The notes below the pieces were generated by a model, which worked only from the letters and a program-made list of their open reading frames with translations, ran no database searches and was not told the origin of the DNA. From the NCBI GenBank assembly GCA_016800925.1, contig JABCPU010000178.1, positions 1 through 64,000 of the forward strand: DNA of 64,000 nucleotides, in the 5' to 3' direction. The stretch is from Suillus spraguei. Lineage: Eukaryota > Basidiomycota > Agaricomycetes > Boletales > Suillaceae. Positions 43,911 through 55,131 of this stretch are shown in pieces. Within the stretch, counting starts at the first letter, position 1; each line of letters opens with the position of its first letter. The position numbers and the translations under genes were made by a program.

Positions 43911-44746
43911 TAAAAATCCTGCACAACCCGTCGTACAGTTTCTTCATCTTCTTCTTCCCCTTTGACTTCGGTTTGTCGAAGTGGGGTCTTCTTCTTTCTA
44001 TCAGGACAATTATGGATGCGGTGTCCTGTCTTTCTGCATCCGAAGCACTGCCCTTTCTTCATGCATTCGGATCTTTCCATGTCGGAGATTCGATCTACGA
44101 CCATCGCATTGGAATCACGGTTCGGAATATACCGTGCATTCCCGTAGTTCTTCTTCTTCTGTTGTGGAACATGACGTGTCCTCATGGCATTGAGCCGATG
44201 ATGGGCGTTGTCAATAGCAACGCATTGCAACACAACATCTCTGAATATCTCGGAGACATCTCCCGTATTGAAAAGCTTTGTAAGGATACCCCAGTTGAGA
44301 CCATCTTGAAAGAACTGGATCTTCGTCGCGTTATCGGTAATATGAGCCTTGGCTGCAAGTGCCTCAAAGTCGGCGACATAGGTATGAAGATCTCCAGTTC
44401 CTTGCTTGAGATCTCTGAGGCGTGTAAGCGCGGTCATTCTGGTATCCACTGGTTCGAATGCTTCTTTGAAGCTCTTCATAAAATCCACCATCGTCCCATA
44501 ACCAACTTTTTGTCCCGATGTGTCGGTGGATTGGGCGTGTTCAAGGAATTGTTCCTTCCATGACTTGGCGTTCTTCTCGGTCATGAAGGATGTTATGTAG
44601 ATGATCTTCTGCTTGTCGGTGGTGTAAAGCTTTTCATTGATGTCAAAGTGCAAATTGCACGACTGGATAAACTCGCGAGAGTTATCACGATCTCCATCAA
44701 AACCAATCGGTTGACCGATCTTGTATTCGAATTCTTTGGTCGACAT
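43910..44746 (-). CDS. gypsy A3 gag
   Basis: A complete 278-residue gag: MSTKEFEYKIGQPIGFDGD, the retrotransposon gag domain (FITSFMTEKN-like helices, FMKSFKEAFEPVDTR, LRDLKQGTGDL), and the zinc knuckle CFGCRKTGHRIHNC near residue 242. It would form the particle and bind element RNA. Its TAA stop shares a base with the ATG of pol, which lies in the -1 frame. Confidence 0.93.
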   Translation of the reverse strand: MSTKEFEYKIGQPIGFDGDRDNSREFIQSCNLHFDINEKLYTTDKQKIIYITSFMTEKNAKSWKEQFLEHAQSTDTSGQKVGYGTMVDFMKSFKEAFEPVDTRMTALTRLRDLKQGTGDLHTYVADFEALAAKAHITDNATKIQFFQDGLNWGILTKLFNTGDVSEIFRDVVLQCVAIDNAHHRLNAMRTRHVPQQKKKNYGNARYIPNRDSNAMVVDRISDMERSECMKKGQCFGCRKTGHRIHNCPDRKKKTPLRQTEVKGEEEDEETVRRVVQDF

Positions 44747-44932
44747 GGTTGATGATTCTTCTGGTGAGTTATACTTTCTCGGTGCCTACACGCGCTGTCT
44801 TGCTGTCCGTTAGGGCTTTCTTCTGTCAGAGGGCTTCTCTTGACAATCTGCTCAGCGTACGCGTACGCTAGTCTGCTGATCTAGGCGATCAGGGTTCAGG
44901 GTCGAAGACTGGATAGTCGACGATCAAAATAG

Positions 44933-44943
44933 ACTTTAATCTT
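44933..44943 (-). promoter_or_regulatory. gypsy A3 self-priming site
   Basis: One base inside the 5' LTR, the minus strand reads AAGATTAAAGT. The same 11 nt occur inverted in the LTR (ACTTTAATCTT on the element strand, 45206-45216). S. pombe Tf1 and related sushi-type elements prime from the 5' end of their own RNA by exactly such an 11-nt match. This implies that transcripts start at the ACTTTAATC site. Confidence 0.75.
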
Positions 44944-44944
44944 T

Positions 44945-45411
44945 TGTTACGAACTGGGGTGGCGTCACCAGCGACAGTGGAAAAGACACAGGCGGTCTGC
45001 TGGGAGTTCTTACAATGTTCAAAAGAGAACAAGGTGAAAGTACAAGGAACGGTTCCGAGTACGATCAAGGGTTCAGCCTCAATAACAAGTCAAAGAGGTA
45101 TCCGCGAGAATAGAGACTAAGGCTAAGGAGTGCTTAGACTTAGAGATGATTCAAGATGACTTAGGTTGGAGACCTAAGCGAAGGAGATTCCAGGTAAAAC
45201 CCAGTAAGATTAAAGTAGGAATCTACTACAAGTACACTGTGCTTAAATAGGCCAATATGTGCGCACAGACCAAGCGATACTTGAGAATGTAAGTGCGTAT
45301 CCAAATAAGGAAGGCAACTATAGTACAGATGCGTTGAGCATATGAGTCAGAGTCGTGTGACATGATATACAAGTAAGGAGAAAATGAATAGGGGCACGTA
45401 CGATTGTAACA
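44945..45411 (-). repeat. gypsy A3 5' LTR
   Basis: 467-bp LTR, nearly identical to 37790-38257. The inferred U3 is 45217-45411 and R-U5 is 44945-45216. Confidence 0.95.
45242..45249 (-). promoter_or_regulatory. TATA-like box of family A LTR
   Basis: TATTTAAG on the element strand ends 26 bases before the inferred start ACTTTAATCTT at 45216. It is conserved in the other family-A LTRs. Spacing suits a TATA box. Confidence 0.6.
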
Positions 45412-45587
45412 CATTATCACTCATTATTGCTTGCTCAATGCTACATTTTCAGGCATTATCTCAACCACGCTAGCACCGCTACTTACAATGCTAGTTCCAG
45501 CGGCATCTTCGCTAGCCACGACAGCTTACCGCTGACTATGACACTACCTTCGCACATTGGTTTGACTTGGATTAGACTATGCTAACA

Positions 45588-47265
45588 GGCATCCCCCTTT
45601 AGGGTTGAATGCTCTTGTTTAACAAGCATCAGTAAACTACTTTGCCTCTGTGAGCTCTGCACAGCTCTGTACAGAAGGGACCAAGCTATGGCCAGCCATT
45701 TTTTGGTGGTGGGAAAAAGGTGTTTTACTGATGAGTGAAGCAGACTAGATGGAGTGCAAGACTCACATACTAACTTAGGAGGTGGTTTATCTACAGCCCA
45801 GGTTAGGTTGTATCTTTACAACTGGAGCCCACACAAGGGTTTCTTGTGTTTCCTTGGCTCTCTATGCTCACCAAGCATCGCCTAATGTTGCCTATTAACC
45901 AACAACAGTCATTCATTACCACTTTCCATCAGTTTCAGCACCTTCACCTCCTCCCCAGCATTGATAAGCAATTTTTACACACACGTTTCCAGCAAATCTC
46001 TCGCAAACTTAGGGTGTATTTCACTCGTTCAGGCCGTCATTTTAAGCCCTGGCTCACCCATTTTGGAGCAGTAGTTGTGGAGTCAATGCATTTTTGGTGT
46101 TTTTGAAGAAGTTGAGGGAGATAAGGGCTTCCTATGTGCTCCAAGGCCTGTCTCATTTCCTTTCCTGGACTATTGTCATCCCCTAGTGGCTCTGTACATT
46201 TCCCATTTTCGCTTTTGACAGGACCAGCCACTGTTACACTGTGCCATGCCCCTTCTCCTCCTCCCTATCGCACTTCCGCACGGTTTTGCATACTGCCAGC
46301 CCATTTTGCAGAGGAACCCCCTCGACCTTATAACTGTTTTAAAGCTCTTAATTGTGGCTTTCCATCGTGCCTACCCTCGTCCAGATCCGCACTGTTGTTC
46401 GCCTACCATCTGCGCTTCCTGCCACCCTCCCTTTTTATTGCTGTTTTTGACCATTTCATCTATATCTATTTGTCTTCTCAACGCACACCTATCAAGTCTA
46501 TATCCATTCTGACCACTTCACTGCCACATTCCATCCATCCGATTTGTTTACTGATACATGTGCGCACTCACCCACAGTCTGCCCACCTTTGCAGTTTCCG
46601 CTCTTTTTAATGTTTCTGGCATACCGCCACCAGTTCTTAACGAAACCAAGTCAACCCTATACTATTTTTAAAGCCCTCATTTACCGCTTTCTATCCGGCC
46701 ACTCTTCATTACTATCTGTGCAACCACTACCGCATTTTTTACTGTTTACCATCACTGTCTACTATCATTGTCTACTGTCACTGTTACAGTTTACTATTTA
46801 TTGTCATTGCCACTTGCTTGCCTGACCCCACTCACTGAAGAGGTTTCCCTGTCCACTGACTGTCAGGGAAAACAGGTGTTTCGGGGCCCCCAGGTTAGTT
46901 TTCTTACTTAAAGTTCAGTTTTTGGTTTGCATGTGTATATGACTGGGGACAGTCATGATTTAAAGCCTCCATGGGATGTAACAGACAAACTCAGGCTGAC
47001 CTTAAAACAGTAGTTTTTGCATAGTGTCTCTTACTTAGGCTTTCCTTACCTTAGGTCCGCATTTTGGCTGATTACATAAGAACCTAACCTTGCACCTGTC
47101 TTTACACCACTTCACTACCTACCAGTAGCAGTCTGAGACTTACTGTTTGAATGATAGTTTTACTCTTCTCTGACCTCTGAGCCTTGGACCAGAAACCCTT
47201 GGGTTGAATAGCAGCTAGGCAGCATTCAACATATATCTGCACCCCAGCAGAGTTGTGTTACCCAC
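45588..47265. other. element X internal sequence and unassigned insert in the family B 5' LTR
   Basis: The first 235 bp are the inverted counterpart of 47918-48034 (X sequence next to its polypurine tract). Two related segments near 46250-46400 and 46590-46720 (GTTTTAAAGC and TTTTTAAAGCCC contexts) look like an old duplication. There is no recognisable protein. The right junction with the family B LTR (near 47265) shows no clean duplication. Confidence 0.45.
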
Positions 47266-47408
47266 ACCATGTCACTTAAGATCAGACTCAGGTCTCATAC
47301 CTACCATCATCAATATCTTAGTAGAACACCCAAATAAACCCACAGTTTCATCCTGTTATTCCATCTGATTTGCTTAGTGTTCTCTACTGCACCCACGGTA
47401 AGGTTCCA
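47266..47408 (+). repeat. family B 5' LTR, right part
   Basis: Matches 56834-56971 of the 3' LTR (ATCAGACTCAGGTCTCATAC to GGTAAGGTTCCA). Its left part is at 37053-37127. Confidence 0.85.
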
Positions 47409-47428
47409 CTTTTTTTAACAGAAACAAA

Positions 47429-47917
47429 ACTTGTGCCCTGCTGCCCCATCATAAACTCGAAACCGCTGGGCTTCCCACCCGCCCTCTCAATTGTCAAACT
47501 GTCTTCTACACAAAGGAAACCAACTGTTTGTGAATCCTTGACCACATGGCGACATGCAAGGAAACAGGAACAACAAACTCCCATTAGACATAATACCCCT
47601 GAACTGTCTGCACCCTCTTTGACACCTGCATCTTTGCATAGTATCGTTATTAGATGCATCGCTCCCCAGAGAAGATATCACAACTCTTCATCCTCTGATT
47701 CCGACATGAATAACATGCATATACCCCACCCTCCTACTTGCAATATACAAAAACAGCCAGAGTAGAACAATCTGCCCCCAATAAACAGCCAAAACTCCTG
47801 GTGGGTGAACTCACCCCTGAGATTGCTCATGACTGGAACAACATCTGCACTACATATTTCATGCACAAAGGAATTGAGGCCAGAGATCAGGTCAAAATGA
47901 TTGCCTCCAGTATAAAG
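47429..47917 (+). pseudogene. family B gag remnant
   Basis: The best segment, from about 47777, reads PKLLVGELTPEIAHDWNNI then YFMHKGIEARDQVKMIASS. It is the N-terminal signature of fungal gypsy gag proteins (LTVGELSPE type). A Ser-rich stretch lies upstream (SSSSDSDMN). It is cut by X sequence at about 47918. Frames change at least once. Confidence 0.65.
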
Positions 47918-48875
47918 ATACAACCTGACCTGGGCTGTAGATAAACTACCTCCTAAGTTTGTATGTGAGTCTTGCGCTCTGTCTAGTCTGCTTCACTTGT
48001 TGAACAAGAGTGTTCGACCCTAAAGGGGGATACCTGTTAGTATAGTCTAATCCAAGTCAAATCAGTGAGTGAATGTAGCGTCATGGTCAGTGGTGAGTTG
48101 CTGCAGCTAGCAAAGATGCCGCCAGAACTAGTGTGGTAAGTAGCGGTACTAGCACCATTGAAACAATGTCTGAAACTGTAGCATTGAGCGAGTGGTGACG
48201 AATATCAGCAGTAGTGATAAGGTGCGAGCTGTGCAAAGAGACAGTAAGGAATTCTGCGGTACTTTCATGGTAAAGTAGTGGTAAGCATGAAGTCCAGTCA
48301 AAATAGGGGTCAAGAGTCTAGCAGTATGCCAGCGGTAATAGTGAACGAGCGATATTGATTAATAAGAGGTAAAGAAACTTAAAGACTAAGTCTACTACTG
48401 GGTAGATCCAGAACTAGACAATGATCCTGACCTATAGTATGGTGAAAATGAGGTACAAATGAGGTACTGTATCGTGCAGGGTATGCGGTGCTTATATCCT
48501 AAATTGTATGTACTCGGAATGCTTTAGGCAAAATCAGTAGCGCTCAAGTACAGTAATTGCTGTATGTAAATGTAGCACGAGGTGGCTGTGGCACGAGGCA
48601 ACATGTAATAAGACTTGCCACGGAATCAGTGATAACAAACATAAAACATACTATGCACCAAATGGAGCTATGCGGATGCAGCAAGGACATGGAAGGACAT
48701 CGGTATGTGGAACGTGGTGCAGCAATTGGTGTGGTGTGTGGTAAGCGTGAGATGCCGCCAGTATGCACTAAAGGAGTAAGATGGCTTTTTGGATGAGTGG
48801 AAACTCCTATAGACATGAGACAAGTGCTAAAAGATAGGTTTCGAGGCCAGCGCCAATATGAATATGTTTGTTACA
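47918..48875 (+). mobile_element. element X, right copy: end of internal region plus 3' LTR
   Basis: The LTR is 48035-48875 (841 bp), TGTTAGTATAGTC to GTTTGTTACA, preceded by the purine run AAAGGGGGATACC. It is the inverted counterpart of the left X copy. It interrupts family B between gag and RT. Flanking pentamers do not match, so its other end was lost. Confidence 0.7.
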
Positions 48876-48959
48876 ATGATTTGTTGAAACCCCCATATAC
48901 AAGCAATGCATGAGTGCACAATCCCTTCATGACATGACATATTACGATCATGAAAAGAT

Positions 48960-50913
48960 GTTGTAAATGAACTCAGAAAGATGCTCATTGACCAAATTAA
49001 GCTGCAAGAAACACACAATGTTTTTGAGAGCCAACACATCGCAACAATACTTTGTAAACCTATCGATGCCCTCATGTTTATTGAGAATAAAAAAGAACAC
49101 CTCGACCGTCTGGACAGAAAAATGCGACAGAAATATAAGGACAAGTTTCCAGAAGACATACCTCACATCAACGAATTACCCACTGACATGTCCATCACAT
49201 CATGCTCAAAGACCCTAACAAAATCATGCAATGCAGAAGATATAATGCCACCAAGGAAATATTGAGAGGCATGGGATGCACTATTGAATCAACATATCTC
49301 TGCCAGTTGTCTATGGCCATCATCCAGTCCCTTTGTCTCACCTGTGTTCCTCATACCCAAAAAGGATCCTATGGTATTGCCTCAGTGGGTTAACGATTAT
49401 CGGACACTGAATGCAAACACAATACCTGACAATCACCACTGCCACAAATAGACGAGATTCTGCTAGATAGTGCAAAAGGTAAAATCTTTGGAAAGATTGA
49501 CATGACAAAACTCGTTCTTTCCAGACTTGCGTCCATCCAGACGACATCAAAGTACACCACTATTGACCACACCAAAAAACCTATATGAATGGACCATTAT
49601 ACCACAAGGAGGAAGGAACACACTGGCAACACACCAAAAGGAGAATGTTCATTGCCCTAAGAGGCCTCATCAGTAAAATCTGTCATGCATACCTCAACAA
49701 TATCATCATATGGTCACAAACAGTCGCTGAACATGCAAAAATGTCAAACTCATGCTCGACGCTTTATGCAAGGTGAGTCTGTTCTGCTCACCTAAAAAGA
49801 CTTCCCTTTTCTGCACAGAGATCGACTTCCTTGGCCACCGCATGTCTGCGACAGGCATCGAAGCGGATGCCTCCAAAGCAAAAAGAATACTAGACTGGCC
49901 CCAGCCAAAATCTACTAACAATGTCTGCTCATTCCTCGGACTGGTCAGATATCTCAACCAATTTTCTACCACACCTTGCATACCACACCTTGCGTACCAC
50001 ACAAGGATCCTGACACCTTTAACAACAAAAGTGAGTGAGACCAAATGGCCAGGATGGACCCCCAATCATCAAGGAGTGTTTGACACCATCAAGCACCTAG
50101 TGGTTGGAATAGACTGCCTAACCACCATCGACCATGACAACCTTGAGAACAATAAGATATTTGCAACATGTGACACGAGCAATTGGCAAACAGGTGCGAT
50201 GTTAAGCTTTGGACCAACACCACAGACTGCACAACCAGTCACTTTCGATTCAATGCAATTGTGTGAGGCTCAACTGAACTATCCAGTCCACGAGAAAGAA
50301 TTGTTAGCCATTGTCTGTGCCTTGAAGAAATGTTGCATGGAACTCCTCAGAAACCCTTTGTGGTGTATACTGACCACAAAACACTAGAAAACTTCATGAT
50401 GCAGAGGGAACTATCTCGACAACAGGCTCAATGGCAAGAATTTTTCAGACAGTACAATTTCAGTATACAATACATTCAAGGAGAAGACAATGCAGTGGCT
50501 GATGCACTATCACGCCTACCACCAGAAGCAAACAACATTCTAACATACGTATGAAAGATGATCAATATGCCAACCCTCCTCAATGTGAATGTTAGGCCAA
50601 TAGCCCTCATACTTTCCGTGATGCCTGACCCATCACTACTGAACAACATCAAGTCAGGATATGAGAGGGACCCATGGTGCATAAAACTTACACACCTGCT
50701 GAACTCATTACCAGGTCTACAATGCCATGAGCAATTATTATACCTCAATAACCGACTGGTGATACCCCACATCACACATCTACATGAGATGATCTTCTGT
50801 CTAGCACACGATCAGCTGGGTCACTTTGGCATTGATAAGTCATATGCATCAATATGAGAGTCCTACTACTGGCCCAACATGAGAAGAGACCTCAAAGATA
50901 GCTACATACCCGC
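48960..50913 (+). pseudogene. family B pol remnant: RT, RNase H, integrase zinc region
   Basis: Begins NELRKMLIDQIKLQE and HINELPTDM before RT. RT shows LPQWVNDYRTLNAN, GKIFGKIDMT, the active-site region ICHAYLNNIIIW (consensus YLDDIVIW, here Asn for Asp) and CTEIDFLGHRMSATGIEAD. RNase H shows LNYPVHEKELLAIV, VVYTDHKTLENF and GEDNAVADALSRLP. The integrase zinc region has HDQLGHFGIDKSYASI and YYWPNMRRDL. Many frameshifts and stops are present (for example TGA for Arg near 50856). It is interrupted at about 50914-50918. Confidence 0.85.
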
Positions 50914-51472
50914 TGTCTTCTTAGAATATGAAAAACAGAAAAGTTCACTGAATTTCAATATTCTCCACAGTCAACGGTTCAGACAAATACCAACGGTTGA
51001 TAATGTGGTCATTCATGGGGAAAAGGGCAAACAACTATTTCTTGTCTTTGTTTGATCAAAGGACAGGGGGATAAAATCAGTAACTGGCACAATGCAGTGC
51101 TTGTGATTTTATGAAACAAAGTACAGACTTGTGAAGATGATGTGTGATGCTGATGTATGTTGATATGCAATGATGCTACTTCTAACTCTCACTAATTAAT
51201 AAAGTCAACTAAGCCGTCTAGCACTATTCAGACTATCTGTCACTTCAAAACCAACTCTCTGCTGCTCAGGCACTTCATGATGAGTATGATGCAGGTCAGA
51301 ACAGAGTACACCCTCTTGATGTAGTCTTAAGTGGCCAAGCTATTGATATTGTTGAATGAATGCTAGTCTTATTATCCTCCTGGATTAACTAATGAAATAT
51401 ATGAATGCAATGTTCTCCCCACAGAAATGTGTTCTGTGTCGTAAAGAGAACTAGATGTCGTCGACACTAGAT

Positions 51473-51751
51473 GACTGTCATATACTGTACATTCAGGTCT
51501 AGATCAAATCCAATCCATGGACATCCAGACACCCAACCTACACATATCTGATCCACCCATCCAATCCAGTTCACATATCCGATCCACCCATCCACTCCAA
51601 TCCATATCCATCTGTGTCCATATCCGATCCATGTCCATATCCGATCCATGTCCATATCCGATCCATGTCCATATCCGATCCGTGTCCATATCCGATCCGT
51701 GTCCATATCCGATCCGAGTTCATATCTGAACTATTCCCGCGCACCTGCGCA
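51473..51751 (-). repeat. LTR-like repeat Y with minisatellite (copy 2)
   Basis: Reverse-orientation partner of 4445-4732. It contains about seven tandem copies of an 18-bp unit (CATATCCGATCCATGTC type) at 51600-51720. The spurious ORFs here encode Asp-Met-Asp repeats of this unit. Confidence 0.7.
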
Positions 51752-52518
51752 TTACCCCTTTTAGAATATACCTGTGTCTCCGGCTTCTGGGTATCTCTGT
51801 GCTTCCGGTTCTCGGTGATCTCTGCCTCCATTTTGATAAGTATTTCGTATGAGCTTCATCTCCGATTTCATAGCCTTATGTCCCGCTGTACTTACTAATG
51901 TGTTTCCGTATGCTTCAGACATAGCCTCGGACTATCCGTACTTACCCTCCGGCATGCTCCTACAGTATATAAACTTGTAGTACAACTCCTGCAGACCTTA
52001 GTCTGATTCATTGTTCCTACTTCTGTATATTCCTTTGATTACTCTGTATCCTGTTATCATGTCTATATAACTCCATTTCCGTTCTTGCACTTGGGCTCCG
52101 GCCCTTGTAAGCTTCTGACTCAGGCCTATGGAATCACTCCCTAGGCCGGAGCTTTGATCCTATGTCCTATAATCTTTTCGGACTTCATCCATCTCCGTCT
52201 ATCATCTGTTTCACCTCCGACTCTACCTTTGGTAGTCTTATACTGTCTGTTTCTATTCCGGACCTTGTCCGGAGTAGTCTATACTATCTCTACACCATAT
52301 CCGGACCTACTCCTCTCTAGTAGCCAACACTTCCTCTAAGATCCACAGAGCTATGCTCATCCAATCATCCGATCATCTGCTCCTCCGCTCCCCCACTCCT
52401 CCGATCATCCAATCATCCGCTCCTCCACTCCTCCGCTCCTCTGAGCTCCGGACCTTCGGACCCCTAGTCCTCCAGATCCATCCTATCCTATCCTCTGACA
52501 TCTATGAATCATATTTCC

Positions 52519-52993
52519 TGTTACAATCGTATGTGCCCCTATTCATTTTCCCTTTTGTTCCTTTACTTGTATATCTTGTCACATGACTCTGACTCATATG
52601 CTCAACGCATTTGTACGATACTTGCCTTCCTTATTAGGATACGCAGTTACGTTCTCACGGTTACTTGGTCTGTGCGCACATATTGGCCTATTTAAGCACA
52701 GTGTACTTGTAGTAGATTCCCTACTTTAATCTTACTGGGTTTTACCTGGAATCTCCTTCGCTTAGGCCTCCAACCTAAGTCGTCTTGAATCGTCTCTAAG
52801 TCTAAGCACTCCTTAGCCTTAGTCTCTATTCTCGCAGAACCTCTCGGACTTATCCTTGAGGCCGAACCCTTGATCGTACTCGGAACGCGTTCCTTGTACT
52901 TTCACCTTGTCCTTTTCTGGACATTGTAAGAACTCCCAGCAGACCGTCTGTGTCTTTTCACTGTCGCTGGTGATGCTACCCCAGTTCGTAACA
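52519..52993 (+). mobile_element. solo LTR of gypsy family A
   Basis: 475 bp, TGTTACAATCG to TTCGTAACA, with a perfect 5-bp duplication TTTCC at 52514-52518 and 52994-52998. Confidence 0.95.
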
Positions 52994-54279
52994 TTTCCCT
53001 CCAGAGCTCTGCTCCTATCCTGCCCTGGACTTTGTCCAGCGGTCCATCCTTCATCCGTTCTACTTGGAGCTTGTTCCAGTAGTGTTACCATTACTCTCTA
53101 CCTTCCGGAAATAGTTCCGGCGCATTCCCACACTCATCCGGAAGTCCATTGGAGCTCTGTCGAGCTATCCTGCCTTAGAGTTCGTCCGGACCCTCCATCC
53201 GGACTTCACCAGAACTCTCCCTTGGACTTCATCCGAAATTAAGGGCACATACTCGGGTAAGGGGCACAGCGTACGAGCTGAGGCCAAGCCCCTTTGACTT
53301 TACAACCCTCCGGTACAACCCCATGTAAGACCAGGACCTCTTACTAATCTCCGGTTTTGCATGGTCGTAACAATGACTAGTAACCTTGCACTAGCTAGTG
53401 TGAGAATGTATGATGATTTGGTGGCTTGCTGATGTGTCTGTATGTTGTGAGAAATAATGTCCAAAGACTAGAGTGAAATAACTTAATGTTTCACTTAGTA
53501 TGCTTGCTTAGATTCACACTTATTATATTGGGTAATATATAATTTATTAGAGGGGCCTCTTAGCCTGCCCTCCTCTGAGTGTGAGAAACTATTGCCTGAC
53601 TAGTGTACTGGTCACTGGTGTGATGGTTGTTGACAAGATAGCTCTTTTTTCAGAGGGGGAAAGTGGGCTCCTTATATACTATTCTAAAGGTGGCTGTACA
53701 TACTACCATACAAGGAAAAATGACTCATAATGACTCAGTATGACTCACCAAGAATGGCTGTGCTTAGCTGTGCTAGGCTATGCTTGGCTATGACTCATTA
53801 TGACTCACTATGAAAGCTGTGCTACTGATTACTAAGGTAAACTACTGTATCTATGGAATCTTCCAGAATGTTATAGAATTCTCTCCTTAGGCTGGTCACA
53901 TGACTGATCACATGATTGATTACATAACTCTGTCTTTCATCAGCACTGTTCAAATGTCAATTTCTTCAACATCACAATGTTTTGATGTTTTCACAAAACA
54001 TTGCATAAGTAGGTTAAAGTTTGAAAAAGGAAAAACATAAGGCATGGGAAATCTTGTGCATAATGGGAAAGCTATATTGGATAAGTATTATTTTCCAACA
54101 GATAAGTGCATAGAAATGATTGTAGGCTTGGAAAATACTCGAATAAATTCTTGTAAGATTCAGAAAGGTATAGAAAATTATAGGGAAAACTATGGGGTGT
54201 AGTATGGAATGTAGTAGACTAAAATGCAGCCATGATCATGTACAAAACAGGTTTTGTGTGTGTCACCATGTGTCTGGAA

Positions 54280-55126
54280 TGCACTAGAAACAAGAGCTGG
54301 ATGACCAAACCAGCTGGCCCTCTACATCCCTGCCTGTGCCTGATTGATGAGGAGACTCTGTAGCGATTGACTTCATCGGACCCCTACCAACAGAACATGG
54401 TTTCGATGGCATAATGACAATCACTGACTGACTGGGCACAGACATACAATTAATACCCTGCCTTATGAATATGGGTGCATGGGAGGTTGCTAACCTATTC
54501 TTCAATGATTGGTAATGCGAGAATGGGCTGCCCTTAAACATTATCTCGGACCATGACAAACTATTCACCTCAAAATTCTGGAAGGCCCTACACAGACTAA
54601 CTGGGGTGAAGCTAAAGATGTCAACTGCATACCACCCACAAACGGATGGTGCAAGTGAACGTACCAACAAGACAGTTGACCAGACACTCCGATACTTCAT
54701 TGATCAACATCGATCTGGTTGGGTTAAAGCACTGCCTAGAGTAAGGTTTAATATAATGTCCACGATTAACGCCTCCACAGGATACACTCCTTTTCACCTT
54801 GGAAGAACACCACATCTATTACCACCACTGACAACTGACAGCATCAAAGAAGCTTGGGAGGACTTTCCCACTGACATCACTTCAGCCCTGGATGCAATCG
54901 TCTTACTGAAGACCGACATTGCCAACACACATGACACCATGTTGGTGGAAAAAGTGGCACAGGCCAATTCGGCAAACCCACACAGAAGCAAGGAGCTGAG
55001 ACTCCAGATTGGAGACCTGGTATACCTATCAACAGCACATCAAAGATGAGAATACCTCACTGGCAATAACAAACAAGTGGTGAAGTTCATGCCAAGGTTC
55101 AATGAACCCTGAGTCATCCACTTACA
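54280..55126 (+). pseudogene. family B integrase core remnant
   Basis: Continues the integrase after the insertion. It shows MTKPAGPLHP, AIDFIGPLPTEHGFD (in a shifted frame), NIISDHDKLF, KMSTAYHPQTDGASERTNK and NASTGYTPFHLG. Stops include TGA for Arg near 54429 (TITD-stop-LG) and TAA near 54513. It ends at the CTCTC duplication of the solo LTR at 55132. Confidence 0.88.
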
Positions 55127-55131
55127 CTCTC

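Larger units (their letters stand above)
37790..45411 (-). mobile_element. Ty3/gypsy family A, copy A3 (full length)
   Basis: 7,622 bp with both LTRs (37790-38257 and 44945-45411) and a perfect 5-bp duplication CATTA at 37785-37789 and 45412-45416. The order on the minus strand is LTR, primer site, gag, pol, third ORF, polypurine tract, LTR. The two LTRs differ at only about four places, so insertion was recent, yet pol has several single-base frameshifts. Confidence 0.95.
37128..45587 (-). mobile_element. LTR of element X, left copy, interrupted by gypsy A3
   Basis: Without gypsy A3 and one CATTA, this is about 830 bp that match 48035-48875 in reverse orientation. On the minus strand it runs from TGTTAGCATAGTC to CATTACA. 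A purine run (AAAGGGGGATGCC) precedes it, as a polypurine tract precedes a 3' LTR. No matching duplication flanks it, so the rest of this X copy was rearranged or deleted. Confidence 0.7.
50919..54279. mobile_element. composite insertion in family B integrase
   Basis: About 3.4 kb separates SYIPA of the integrase from its continuation CTRNKSW near 54280. It contains repeat Y (51473-51751) and a solo family-A LTR (52519-52993). The remainder (50919-51472, 51752-52513, 52999-54279) holds no gene I recognise. Pyrimidine-rich CTCCG-type repeats near 52360-52450 and TGACTCA/TGGCTGTG repeats near 53720-53810 stand out. A TGTCT at both junctions may be a duplication, but the reading is uncertain. 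Confidence 0.6.

Noticed and set aside
51467..51831. Asp-Met-Asp-rich repeat proteins on the minus strand
   Set aside because: They are translations of the 18-bp minisatellite in repeat Y.
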